Positions 1 to 6,942 of a DNA stretch of 7,163 nt are shown piece after piece (the stretch's first letter is position 1; every line of letters starts with the position of its first letter). The position numbers and the translations under genes were made by a program. The DNA comes from Candidatus Delongbacteria bacterium. Lineage in GTDB: Bacteria; Delongbacteria; UBA4055. A model generated the notes under the pieces. The model was not told where the DNA came from, ran no database searches, and saw only the letters and a list, made by a program, of their open reading frames with translations. The DNA lies in NCBI GenBank assembly GCA_016938535.1, contig JAFGUL010000079.1:1-7163 (forward strand). The letters are read 5' to 3'.

Positions 1-1
1 A

Positions 2-1192
2 AAAGAGTCGGAGAAGTCACCTTTCAATAAAATTTACGCACCTTTCGGATCCGAAGAGATCAACGGGAAGAAGCTCGGAATTATTTCATCATCAATGCCT
101 GCCCTCTCTATAATGGAGAACCTCGATAAAGCTGGAAAACCTGTCGACCTTCTTCAGATAAATTTCAGTTATCCCATGCCCGAAGATATGATCGCCGGTT
201 ACCTGAAGGATAAAGACGAAGTTATAATAATCGAAGAACTTGACAGGATAATGGAGTACGAGATCAAGTCCCTCGCTTTCGACAGGGATATAAAGTGCAG
301 GATCTTAACCAGAAAAACTCATGACGACATTATGGGCGAACTTACATCAGACCGGACATGGGACATCCTTGCCGGCCACTGGCCGGATGTGTTCGAAAGC
401 GGGATAAAGCCTGTCGCTGAACCTTTCTTGAATCCGAGAATTGCACAGATGTGCCCGGGTTGCGGCCACAGATCCGCTTTCCACGCGATCAAGCAGGCAC
501 TGCCTGAAGGGACTATCACCGTCGGCGACATAGGCTGCCACTCTCTCGGATTTTTCGAACCCTACAATATGGGTGAGATGCTTTTATCAATGGGTCACTC
601 GAACGGGACAGCCGCGGGGCTCACCATAGGCAACGACAAGCGTAAAGTCCTTTCGTTCATCGGCGACTCTACATTTTTTCACGCCGGCCTGCCCGCTATA
701 ATCAATGCTGTGCTTTACGACCACGATTTTACGCTTGTCGTTATGGAGAACGGCACGACCGCCATGACCGGACATCAGCCTCACGCAGGATCGGGGGAGA
801 TCGGAGAAAAGATATCAATAGATAAACTTCTTGAATCTTTCGGCGTAAAGTTCATAAGAAGAGTTGATACTTACCAGCAGAAGAAACTCACCGAATACAT
901 AAAGGAAGCTCTCGATCACAAGGGATTTTCTGTCGTCATAGCCAGCCATCCATGCATGCTCAAATTCATGAAACATCAGAGAAAGAGAGAAGGATTCGTT
1001 CAGAAACATGTGGAGATCGATCAGAATAAATGCGACAGGCATCTGATCTGTATAGAAGATTTCGGATGCCCTTCATTTGTTAAGAACGAAGACGGAAGCA
1101 TTACGGTGAACGAAGATCTCTGCATCGGGGACGGTTCATGCAGACCGACCTGCCCGGTAAGCGCGATCGATTTTAAGAAGGAGGCGAAATAA
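2..1192 (+). CDS. iorA: Indolepyruvate:ferredoxin oxidoreductase, alpha subunit (5' end missing)
   Basis: This is the catalytic subunit of the thiamine-pyrophosphate and Fe-S enzyme that oxidatively decarboxylates aryl-2-oxoacids made by transamination of aromatic amino acids, giving acyl-CoA and reduced ferredoxin in the cytoplasm. The frame is open from base 2, so the ATG at 95 is internal; 396 residues are visible of a family length near 580-620. In fragment numbering, residues 1-110 resemble the transketolase C-terminal-like domain. The TPP domain follows, with MCPGCGHR (150-157), GDIGC (175-179), GDST (221-224) and ENGTTAMTGHQ (249-259), the last two forming the expected Mg-TPP motif. 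A ferredoxin-like tail occupies about 340-390. Its two motifs, CDRHLIC...CP and CIGDGSC...CP, each lack the second cysteine of the usual CxxCxxC. The gene ends in TAATG, overlapping iorB by one base. The assignment is firm; the substrate could be another 2-oxoacid. Confidence 0.93.
   Translation, partial: KESEKSPFNKIYAPFGSEEINGKKLGIISSSMPALSIMENLDKAGKPVDLLQINFSYPMPEDMIAGYLKDKDEVIIIEELDRIMEYEIKSLAFDRDIKCRILTRKTHDDIMGELTSDRTWDILAGHWPDVFESGIKPVAEPFLNPRIAQMCPGCGHRSAFHAIKQALPEGTITVGDIGCHSLGFFEPYNMGEMLLSMGHSNGTAAGLTIGNDKRKVLSFIGDSTFFHAGLPAIINAVLYDHDFTLVVMENGTTAMTGHQPHAGSGEIGEKISIDKLLESFGVKFIRRVDTYQQKKLTEYIKEALDHKGFSVVIASHPCMLKFMKHQRKREGFVQKHVEIDQNKCDRHLICIEDFGCPSFVKNEDGSITVNEDLCIGDGSCRPTCPVSAIDFKKEAK
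1178..1184 (+). promoter_or_regulatory. Strong ribosome binding site for iorB
   Basis: AAGGAGG lies inside the last codons of iorA, seven bases before the iorB ATG at 1192. It is the best Shine-Dalgarno match in the window and fixes the iorB start. Together with the TAATG stop-start overlap it suggests coupled translation of the two subunits. Confidence 0.85.
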
Positions 1193-1767
1193 TGAAAGAT
1201 CTGAATATATATATGTGCGGAGTGGGCGGCCAGGGGATAGGACTTTTAGCAGAAGTGATGCTGAGAGCCAGTTTCAAAGCCGGTTACGATGTGAAAGGCG
1301 TGGACACTCACGGTCTTGCTCAGAGGGGCGGTACAGTAGTTTCCCACCTCAGAATAGGTAAAAAGATCCACACACCTCTTATTCCTTCCGGAAAAGCCGA
1401 TATTGTTATAGCTCTCGAACGCTTAGAAGGCGCAAGAGCAGCTTCCGAAATGCTCGATGAAGGCGGAAAAGTGATCTATTACAATGCCGAATATCAGACA
1501 ATAGGCAACAGGCTCGGCAAATTCAAATATCCGACTGAGGATGAGCTTAACCGGATCGTTAGTGCCAAGGGAGGCGAAGCGGTAAAAGTTTTCGAAGAAT
1601 ATCTGACCGATCCGAGAATGCAGAATATCGTTCTGATCAAAAAGATAATTGAACTCAATTGGATACCGGGGTTGACCGTTGAGGTCGCAACTGAAGCCAT
1701 GGCGGAACTGATGCAGGGCAAAATGCTCGAAAAGAATCTGGAAATATTGAACAAAGAGGTAAAATAA
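1192..1767 (+). CDS. iorB: Indolepyruvate:ferredoxin oxidoreductase, beta subunit
   Basis: This 191-residue protein is the small (gamma-type, POR) subunit that pairs with IorA in the heteromeric 2-oxoacid:ferredoxin oxidoreductase. Its length is normal for the family. Diagnostic motifs are GVGGQGIG at residues 10-17, a glycine-rich loop near the N terminus, and DTHGLAQRGG at 38-47, which is highly characteristic of IorB. No cysteine cluster is present, as expected, because the Fe-S centres sit in the alpha subunit. The start is set by AAGGAGG seven bases upstream and by overlap with the iorA stop. The stop TAA at 1765-1767 is followed after one base by the murG start, so the three genes very probably share one transcript. 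Nothing in it looks broken. Confidence 0.95.
   Translation: MKDLNIYMCGVGGQGIGLLAEVMLRASFKAGYDVKGVDTHGLAQRGGTVVSHLRIGKKIHTPLIPSGKADIVIALERLEGARAASEMLDEGGKVIYYNAEYQTIGNRLGKFKYPTEDELNRIVSAKGGEAVKVFEEYLTDPRMQNIVLIKKIIELNWIPGLTVEVATEAMAELMQGKMLEKNLEILNKEVK
1755..1760 (+). promoter_or_regulatory. Ribosome binding site deciding the TTG start of murG
   Basis: AGAGGT lies eight bases before TTG at 1769. In the murG frame a stop (TAA, 1760-1762) lies just upstream, and the glycine loop of MurG begins at residue 7, so TTG at 1769 is the only reasonable start. The site lies within the last codons of iorB. Confidence 0.7.
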
Positions 1768-1768
1768 T

Positions 1769-3685
1769 TTGAAATACATTCTTACTGGCGGGGGAACGGG
1801 CGGACATGTATATCCGGCACTTGCGATCGCTGAGCAGATAAAAAAGAACGAACCTGATGCGGAATTTCTGTATCTCGGAACGAAAAATCACATCGAGGCA
1901 AAAATAGTCCCTGCAAAAGGCTATCAGATGAAATTTATTCGCTCAACAGGTATGCCGGGCAGTAAATTCAGTATTTCGATGCTGAAGTTCATGCTTACGA
2001 TCATTGCAGGCACATTGAAAAGCATTTTTATTGTTTTATCATTTAAACCTGATATGATAATAGGGTCGGGAGGATTTGTTTCCGCCCCGCCTGTATTCGC
2101 AGGGCACATTTTAAGAAAATTAAAACTATCAAAAACAAAGATGTTTTTGCACGAGGCCAATGCGGAAGCGGGAAAACTTGTTAAATTTGCGGGTCCGATG
2201 TGTGACGGTGTGGGTGTTTCGTACAGAGTCTCGCTCAAAGATTTCCCGAAGAACGGTAAATTTGTCGGGTATCCGGTAAGAGCTGAATTTTTTCAGGGAT
2301 CGAAAAAAGAATCTAGAAAAAAGCTGGGCATTGATCCCGAAAAATTCGTTGTATTTTCAGTCGGCGGTTCGCAGGGTGCCAGGGTGATCAACAGGGCTCT
2401 GGCTGATTCCCTGAAATATCTCAAGGACGAAAAAGACCTTCTGGTCATTCATGTCACGGGTCACGGATCTCCGGGCTACAATGCAGAACTTGACACTATC
2501 AAAAGGCTTGAAAAGAACGGTGTCAGCGGAGGAGAATATTCATTTTATAAGAGAATGCTTTATGCCGATCCTATCAAGGACTATTATTTTGCTTCCGATC
2601 TTATTATAACCAGGGGCGGCGGAACACTGAATGAAATTGCAGTATCAGGCAAACCTTCACTCATAATCCCCAAAGCGAATCTTTCGGGCGATCATCAGGT
2701 CATGAACGCACTAAGTATGAAAAATTCGGGATGTGCAGAAATAGTGTACGAAGAAGTGCTTTCCGAAGGCGAAAAGATCGCGGTGAAAGTCGAAGGATCA
2801 AAGCTAGCCGAAAAGATCATAGAACTTAAATCTGACAGAGACGCACTTGGAAGAATGACCAAATGTGCAAGAATTTTTTCGGCAGGTGATGCCAATACTG
2901 AAATATACGACAGTATCAGAGAAATTCTCGCCGGAAAAAAACTTTCAGGATCAGACGATGATCATGAAAAACTTATTCTTAACCCTTATGCCGAACTGAG
3001 TGCTCTTCAAATACATTCCAGGCTGCAGAGAATGACGGTTGAGGATATCCAGAACAGCGAACATCTCGACTATCTTCGGTACAGGGCGAGCCACTATCTG
3101 ATCTCGGGGAACTGGAATGTCAGAAACACTGCGGTTAAGCTTGCAGGGCTCACCAGAGATTCTTCAAAGATCCCCTTTCTGAAAAGATTTCTTTCAGAGG
3201 AAAAAAAAGGGTTCATCAGAAGAAATGTTCTGACGGCTTTCAGGCATATCGGAGTTTATAATGAAACAGTCGAAAAGAGTTTATTTACCGCTCTGAATGA
3301 TCCGTACTGGGAAGTAAATGTCGAAGCTTTGAAATGTATAAAGTTCTTCAGTGAGGAAACCGGATATAATGATAAATTCAAACCTATGATCGTAAAGATG
3401 ATGAGCATCGGGAATTACGAAGTGAAGCTTAATTCGATAGAAGCATATTCAGCCTTTATAAACTCAGTTCAAGATATTAACGAGTTAAAAAAATTCTACT
3501 ACCACAATAACGGAAAGTTAAGAGAGGCAGTGATATCGGTTCTGACTGTGCTCAGGGATAAAAAGATACTCAACTCTGAAAATTTCATACAAGAACTCGA
3601 CGATATTCTCCAGACTACAGTCTCTTTTGAGCCCCGATTCAGCATGAAATTTAAACTTCGTAAGGCTGTGTCAATCAAAGGCTAA
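1769..3685 (+). CDS. murG: MurG N-acetylglucosaminyltransferase with C-terminal HEAT-like extension
   Basis: MurG adds GlcNAc from UDP-GlcNAc to lipid I at the inner face of the cytoplasmic membrane, producing lipid II for peptidoglycan. Residues 1-390 form a complete GT-B enzyme. Visible motifs are GGGTGGHVYP (7-16), GSGGFVSAP (99-107), HEAN (128-131, matching the family's HEQN), VGYPVR (166-171), VGGSQGAR (198-205), RGGGTLNEIA (282-291; Glu289 fits the nucleotide-sugar-binding glutamate) and GDHQVMNA (307-314). The hydrophobic stretch around residues 71-91 could aid membrane association. Typical MurG ends at 350-370 residues, but this protein has 638. After an acidic linker near 394-399, the remainder is helical with HEAT-like units. 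The frame is intact throughout with no frameshift. The start is TTG. The gene follows iorB by one base rather than lying among division and cell-wall genes. MurG identity is near certain; the role of the extension is unknown. Confidence 0.93.
   Translation: MKYILTGGGTGGHVYPALAIAEQIKKNEPDAEFLYLGTKNHIEAKIVPAKGYQMKFIRSTGMPGSKFSISMLKFMLTIIAGTLKSIFIVLSFKPDMIIGSGGFVSAPPVFAGHILRKLKLSKTKMFLHEANAEAGKLVKFAGPMCDGVGVSYRVSLKDFPKNGKFVGYPVRAEFFQGSKKESRKKLGIDPEKFVVFSVGGSQGARVINRALADSLKYLKDEKDLLVIHVTGHGSPGYNAELDTIKRLEKNGVSGGEYSFYKRMLYADPIKDYYFASDLIITRGGGTLNEIAVSGKPSLIIPKANLSGDHQVMNALSMKNSGCAEIVYEEVLSEGEKIAVKVEGSKLAEKIIELKSDRDALGRMTKCARIFSAGDANTEIYDSIREILAGKKLSGSDDDHEKLILNPYAELSALQIHSRLQRMTVEDIQNSEHLDYLRYRASHYLISGNWNVRNTAVKLAGLTRDSSKIPFLKRFLSEEKKGFIRRNVLTAFRHIGVYNETVEKSLFTALNDPYWEVNVEALKCIKFFSEETGYNDKFKPMIVKMMSIGNYEVKLNSIEAYSAFINSVQDINELKKFYYHNNGKLREAVISVLTVLRDKKILNSENFIQELDDILQTTVSFEPRFSMKFKLRKAVSIKG
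3107..3568 (+). repeat. HEAT-like helical repeats in the MurG C-terminal extension (protein-level repeat)
   Basis: Residues 447-600 of the MurG fusion can be cut into about five units starting with NWNVRNTAVKLAG (448), KGFIRRNVLTAFR (480), PYWEVNVEALKCI (512), NYEVKLNSIEAYS (549) and NGKLREAVISVLT (581). Spacings are 32, 32, 37 and 32 residues. Each opens with a turn, then a hydrophobic-Arg/Lys-type first helix, then a second amphipathic helix. This fits HEAT or armadillo-like alpha-solenoid repeats, which usually act as protein-binding scaffolds. The units are diverged at DNA level, so this is an old repeat and not a recent tandem duplication. The assignment rests on periodicity read by eye. 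Confidence 0.7.
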
Positions 3686-3725
3686 GTATCTTTAGTTTCT
3701 TTTCTTTTTAGCCTGAGAATTTTTT
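3679..3725. terminator. Possible transcription terminator at the convergent junction
   Basis: AGGCTAA (3679-3685) is repeated inverted as TTAGCCT (3708-3714), giving a 7-bp stem plus one G-U pair around a pyrimidine-rich loop of about 20 bases. On the plus strand a run of six T (3720-3725) follows five bases after the stem. On the minus strand the stem is followed by TTTGATT, a weaker tract. It overlaps the stop codons of both genes, which have no intergenic space. The stem is short and the loop large, so this is a weak candidate. Confidence 0.35.
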
Positions 3726-5616
3726 CTTCGAATTCTTTCTTTTCAATTTCGCTCAGCTCGATATTTTTATACCTTTTACGGTAATATGAGCTTCTTAAAT
3801 GATCAAGGCCGCTTTTATCTGAGATCAGAAGTTTTATTCTGTCGAACCATTTTGATACAGTTTCGTTCTCAGGCTCGAATTCTTCCGATCTCAATTTCGA
3901 CTCTATTTTTTCGAGTTCAGGAAGTTTTTTATACGGATTTATCCTGTTTTCTAAAACATCTTTTCTTTCCTTTTTAACATCTTTCAATATCCTGTAAAAG
4001 AGAAACAGACCCAAAGGTATGAGAGAGTAGAGAAGCAGGTTCTGAAACAGATTCTCGTTCTCTTTCCTGAACATGAAGAATCTGTAAAAAACGAACGAGA
4101 ACATATCGTAGATCTTCTCGAAAAACGAAGGATCGGTTCGGTAGCCGGTTATGTCAGGAGGGGTTGTGTCATATTCTTTCCAGACACTTTCAGTTTCATC
4201 CCAGACGATGATCCACGCGTGTCTGTCTTTTCGTCTCCCTATGAATTTGTCTTCGAAATCACTGTATTCGCTCAAAAAATATCCGGTAACATATCTCGAA
4301 GGATAACCGAGCCTTCTGTAAACCAGAGCTGAGAGTGATGCGAAAAGCTCGCAGTGACCCCTTTTAGTTTCGAGGAAAGTTCCGAGAACTTCATTCTGCG
4401 GCCAGTCTATATAATCCAGTGAATAATTATATTCGGTGGCGAAATATTCTTTGAGCCTGAAAAATATTTCCCGGTGTCCGAGTTCATTTAATCCGAGCCG
4501 ATCGATCAAATTGTCTGTATAAACCGAGTCCGTGCCGATGAACACGCTGTCCTGTTCATCTGGTCCGCCGATCAAATTTTCTCTTGAATCATTGTAGCTG
4601 TATGCTTTGTAATCAATCAGATATTGAGTATATGTCAGAGATACAGTTCCGAGGTGATTCAGCCCCGCTTTTGCCGTCTCGATCCCTGAAAAATCGAATG
4701 CACTGAAAGGTATCTTAAGCTGATCGTTCCTGCCTTTAGAAAAGAAGAATACCCTTAAAGAGTCAAGTCCGCCCGATTCATAATCAATGAGTTCCGAGCT
4801 CAGCGACCCATCTTTAACGCCTCTTTCCATCCATCCGCCCTTATGGTACGAATTATAAACTCTGTCTCTCAGGTACAACGCAAAAGGTCTTTTTCCGAAA
4901 ACTTCCGCTCTTAATTCAATCCTGAAATTATTTTTCAGATCAGCTATGTTTCCGAGCCTGACACTTTTGTTCCTGTCGCTTAAAAATCTTTCAAGGTAGA
5001 GATCGGTAAGAAAATCCTTCAGCAGGCTTATAGAATTAAATATTGCAGCCTGAAATATCACTGAAAGGAGAAATACCGCCATAAGAGCTGAAAAGAAACG
5101 GGAGACAGAATGATTTTTCGGTCTAAATTTGAAGAGCACGACTGAAGTAAGAATGAACAGGATAACGAAACCCGTAAGATCGGCATTAACTCCGGAGGCA
5201 AGAATAAGAACTGCGAAATAGAGCAGGTCGGGTCTGAATTTTCTTATGAACGGGTGAGTGACCGAATATTTATTCACAACAAAAAGAAGGAAGAGGTTTT
5301 TAGCGTTGACATATTTTGAAGTACTGAAATTGTAAAAAAACACCAAAGGGAAAAGTGCTATAGGCAAAAATCTCGTCAGTGAGGTGAAGATCCCGAGTTC
5401 TTTAGGTGAATTGATGTAAAATATAACATATCCTATTAAGCTCAAAGTCGTTATCATTGATATATAATTGAAGTCTTTATCCTTAAAATCGAGCCTTGTT
5501 TTAATAAATCTGTGAGATTCGAGAGCGAACGCAAATATTAAAGACAGTGTAATATTTCCTGATATATAACCCCAGTAAATTAAAGCAGCGGATGATATTA
5601 AAGGGAAGTCTTTCAT
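3682..5616 (-). CDS. TgpA-type membrane-bound transglutaminase-like protein
   Basis: This 644-residue protein has the layout of the TgpA (DUF3488/transglutaminase) family. An N-terminal bundle of hydrophobic helices covers roughly residues 6-32, 53-69, 77-97, 130-164 and 174-195. A long extracytoplasmic part follows, containing LYLRDRVYNSYHKGGW (247-262), a family-like signature. The transglutaminase core spans about 385-490, then come a last membrane helix at about 524-542 and a charged cytoplasmic tail of about 100 residues. The catalytic triad is intact: Cys422 in RGHCE, His466 in DRHAW and Asp483 in YDTTPP. Family members are thought to act on the periplasmic side; their substrate is unknown, and the Pseudomonas aeruginosa homologue is reported essential. 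The start ATG overlaps the DUF58 stop (ATGA) and has no clear Shine-Dalgarno site, so translation is probably coupled. Its stop overlaps the murG stop. The activity could be protease-like rather than crosslinking. Confidence 0.92.
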   Translation of the reverse strand: MKDFPLISSAALIYWGYISGNITLSLIFAFALESHRFIKTRLDFKDKDFNYISMITTLSLIGYVIFYINSPKELGIFTSLTRFLPIALFPLVFFYNFSTSKYVNAKNLFLLFVVNKYSVTHPFIRKFRPDLLYFAVLILASGVNADLTGFVILFILTSVVLFKFRPKNHSVSRFFSALMAVFLLSVIFQAAIFNSISLLKDFLTDLYLERFLSDRNKSVRLGNIADLKNNFRIELRAEVFGKRPFALYLRDRVYNSYHKGGWMERGVKDGSLSSELIDYESGGLDSLRVFFFSKGRNDQLKIPFSAFDFSGIETAKAGLNHLGTVSLTYTQYLIDYKAYSYNDSRENLIGGPDEQDSVFIGTDSVYTDNLIDRLGLNELGHREIFFRLKEYFATEYNYSLDYIDWPQNEVLGTFLETKRGHCELFASLSALVYRRLGYPSRYVTGYFLSEYSDFEDKFIGRRKDRHAWIIVWDETESVWKEYDTTPPDITGYRTDPSFFEKIYDMFSFVFYRFFMFRKENENLFQNLLLYSLIPLGLFLFYRILKDVKKERKDVLENRINPYKKLPELEKIESKLRSEEFEPENETVSKWFDRIKLLISDKSGLDHLRSSYYRKRYKNIELSEIEKKEFEEKILRLKRKETKDT

Positions 5617-6941
5617 GTTGTATTTATCACTGTGATTTTACTGTTCGTGTGAGGCACAATAATCTGCTTTCTTTCGGAAGGTTCACTTTGAGTTATCCCC
5701 GCAATGAACGGATCGCAGCATTTGAAAAGAGTTCTTATGCCTGAAAGCTCCGAGGCAGAAAATATCATAAGAGCTTTTTTTGAATGGGAGAGAGGCTTTA
5801 GATCGCTTAAAATTTCTTCAACAGGTTTAAAGATGCATTCAATCTCCGAAATAATGTTGTACAAACTGCCGAAATTCCCTCTGTCTTTTTCAGCCTGAAT
5901 ATCAGAGAATTTTCCGTTTTTATCATAATAAAAAAACCTGATTTCGTAACTGTTCTTTTCAAGGAATTCAATTACCGACTGCATTGTTGATATCAGATCT
6001 TCAAACCTGACCGTGATGTCTCTGCCGGGGGTCTCAACCGCATTTAGGAGGATCAGTGTATATTCTTTGATCTTCTCGAATCCTTTTTCGATCACGGCAG
6101 GCTTTCCCGTCTTTGCCCATGTTTTCCAGTGTATGTTTTTGTAAGGATCTCCGGGCACATATTCCCTTAATCCTACAAAATCTCCCGATTTGTGCTTGTG
6201 GGAAAGGCTGTGGATGCCTCTCGATCTGAACTCATTCTCCAGAACTATCTTCTTCTCGAACTCTTTGTCCGGTCTGACTTTTTTAGGAAGTATTATTATT
6301 TCTTCTTTTGTCTCAAATAATTTATAAGTCGAAAAAAGTCCGAGAAGGCTTTTCTGGAGAATGTAGAATCCTTCGAATTCGACTTTTCCGCGTCTTACAG
6401 GCAGAAATTCCATATCGAAATTAATGTGTGAATTATTCCCGATCTTCTTTATGTTAACCGATTCGAACTCAACGCGGTACTTTCTGAATGTGTGCCACAA
6501 CCATCTGAAATAATAAATATTCCTGTCCCAGAAATTCCTTCTTTCCTCTCCCGGCTCTCTGATGTTTTTAAATTCCTCTTTTGAAGGAGTGAGGCTTTCA
6601 GTCACGGGAATAAGCTCAATATCTTTTATATCCGAATCACTCTCGTTATATATCCTGACCCCGAAATGAGCTCTTTCACCGGCTTTGTACTGCCTGTCGA
6701 AAAAAACTCTTATCTTCATTTCAGGTATTTTCTTCACCCTCCCGAAATATGAAACAATTATAAGTGATAAGGATATTGTGAAGATCCTGTACAGCCCTGA
6801 AGAAAAAATATTCAGTCCCGTGATCCCCGAAATTATGCAGACAGCTATGACAACAGCTCCGGCGGGTGTAATCTTTAACCTGAAAGAACTCCCTCTTTTT
6901 GAAAATCTCGAATAGGCTCTATAAAAGAAATCTGCTGACAT
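5613..6941 (-). CDS. DUF58 domain membrane protein of the MoxR-transglutaminase operon
   Basis: The 442-residue protein begins with a short basic segment, then two membrane helices at about residues 25-43 and 48-66. A beta-rich region (about 75-215) contains RRGKVEFEGF and LLGLFSTYKLF, the usual lead-in to DUF58. The DUF58 core follows with GDFVGLREYVPGDPYKNIHWK at 253-273, the family hallmark (GDPYxxIHWK). The C-terminal part has the position of a von Willebrand A-like fold. Its first strand reads LILLNAVETPG and lacks the DxSxS metal-binding motif. I chose ATG at 6941 because it lies one base after the moxR stop. A TTG at 7025 would extend the protein by 28 residues but overlap moxR by 83 bases. 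It ends in an ATGA overlap with the transglutaminase gene. DUF58 proteins are consistently encoded beside MoxR ATPases, and the molecular function is not established. Confidence 0.9.
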   Translation of the reverse strand: MSADFFYRAYSRFSKRGSSFRLKITPAGAVVIAVCIISGITGLNIFSSGLYRIFTISLSLIIVSYFGRVKKIPEMKIRVFFDRQYKAGERAHFGVRIYNESDSDIKDIELIPVTESLTPSKEEFKNIREPGEERRNFWDRNIYYFRWLWHTFRKYRVEFESVNIKKIGNNSHINFDMEFLPVRRGKVEFEGFYILQKSLLGLFSTYKLFETKEEIIILPKKVRPDKEFEKKIVLENEFRSRGIHSLSHKHKSGDFVGLREYVPGDPYKNIHWKTWAKTGKPAVIEKGFEKIKEYTLILLNAVETPGRDITVRFEDLISTMQSVIEFLEKNSYEIRFFYYDKNGKFSDIQAEKDRGNFGSLYNIISEIECIFKPVEEILSDLKPLSHSKKALMIFSASELSGIRTLFKCCDPFIAGITQSEPSERKQIIVPHTNSKITVINTT

Positions 6942-6942
6942 T

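Noticed and set aside
95..1192. ATG at 95 as the start of iorA
   Set aside because: The frame is open without a stop back to base 2 and encodes family-like sequence upstream of 95. The remaining domains of a normal IorA would also be missing, so the gene starts outside the window.
1423..1779. Minus-strand open frame of 118 codons
   Set aside because: It runs antisense to the conserved iorB gene, and its phenylalanine-rich product looks like a complement artefact.
2948..3685. The MurG extension as a separate gene joined by frameshift or assembly error
   Set aside because: The frame is continuous, and codon use appears the same on both sides. I saw no clear start with a ribosome site at the boundary. 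A true fusion is the simpler reading.
3786..3977. Plus-strand open frame of 63 codons
   Set aside because: It is antisense to the charged tail of the transglutaminase protein, has no convincing ribosome site and resembles no known protein.
6685..6915. Plus-strand open frame of 76 codons
   Set aside because: It lies wholly antisense to the DUF58 membrane-helix region, has no family features, and is explained by the complement of a real gene.
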